Positions 63,901 to 64,000 of a stretch of DNA of 64,000 bases are shown piece by piece. The notes beneath the pieces are model-generated. The model worked only from the letters and a program-made list of their open reading frames with translations. It had not been told where the DNA came from and ran no database searches. Position 1 is the stretch's first letter. Every line of letters starts with the position of its first letter. The stretch is taken from the NCBI GenBank assembly GCA_024362935.1, contig JANCRA010000019.1, positions 3,778,501 through 3,842,500 on the forward strand, given 5' to 3'. The translations under genes and the position numbers were made by a program. The DNA comes from Setophaga petechia. Taxonomy: Eukaryota; Chordata; Aves; Passeriformes; Parulidae.

Positions 63901-64000
63901 TCAGGAGGTTGTGTGGAAGAAATGAGCTGTGAGAAAATTAAATATGGCAAATGAAGCAGGCACAGATGTGTGAGTGGGAAGGATGCACAGGGAGGGTTTG
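60921..64000. other. 3' flanking DNA, no gene recognised
   Basis: Unique AT-leaning sequence. AATAAA also occurs at 61818-61823. The open stretch at 62383-62838 (151 codons) resembles no known family and has no supporting splice or start signals. I see no CR1, LTR, tRNA or exon of a neighbouring gene. Confidence 0.6.

Noticed and set aside
1..64000. CRISPR arrays, operons, prophage, tRNA or rRNA genes
   Set aside because: None is visible. The sequence is vertebrate nuclear DNA, and no cloverleaf with A and B boxes was found by eye.

Overview
This is vertebrate nuclear DNA and almost certainly from a bird, probably a songbird. The only repeat families recognised are avian: CR1 LINE fragments, several with the typical 3' end, and two solo LTRs of avian endogenous retroviruses. 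The LTR at 47258-47894 is of a kind I associate with passerines. Single-copy sequence is AT-leaning, and one sharp CpG island is present. There is no prokaryotic gene organisation.

The window is dominated by one gene on the + strand, MAPRE2, which encodes EB2, an end-binding microtubule plus-end tracking protein. I can assemble the complete coding sequence from seven exons: 2869-2987, 22722-22849, 34515-34660, 36583-36796, 48332-48471, 52868-53023 and 57950-58021. Together they make 975 nt, or 324 codons plus stop. All six introns are GT-AG and all phases join. The protein has a 40-residue N-terminal leader, a calponin-homology domain (exons 2-4), a Ser/Pro/Lys linker (exons 4-5), an EB-homology coiled coil (exons 5-6) and an acidic tail ending D-E-Y (exon 7).

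Layout. Positions 1-2147 are 5' flank with no recognised gene. A CpG island at about 2148-3560 holds the promoter, GC boxes, a GTCACGTG E-box, an X-box-like site, a possible short uORF, a CAG repeat and exon 1. Introns 1, 2 and 4 are long (19.7, 11.7 and 11.5 kb) and carry all the CR1 and LTR insertions. Introns 3, 5 and 6 are shorter and nearly repeat-free. The 3' UTR starts at 58022 with a proximal poly(A) signal at 58500 and plausible distal signals at 60070 and 60891. From about 60920 to 64000 I see only non-coding flank.

No new multi-gene system is visible. The most interesting sequence-level signal is a set of perfect or near-perfect short inverted repeats in unique intronic DNA (arms 11-18 bp, loops mostly 0-5 nt). 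There are more than random sequence should give. They look like scars of template-switch replication errors or fold-back elements. A further hairpin contains the 60070 poly(A) signal. Second-tier leads are CpG-enriched patches in intron 1 that could be alternative promoters, a well-placed internal start codon for a short EB2 isoform, and an antisense LTR that retains TATA-like and poly(A) motifs.
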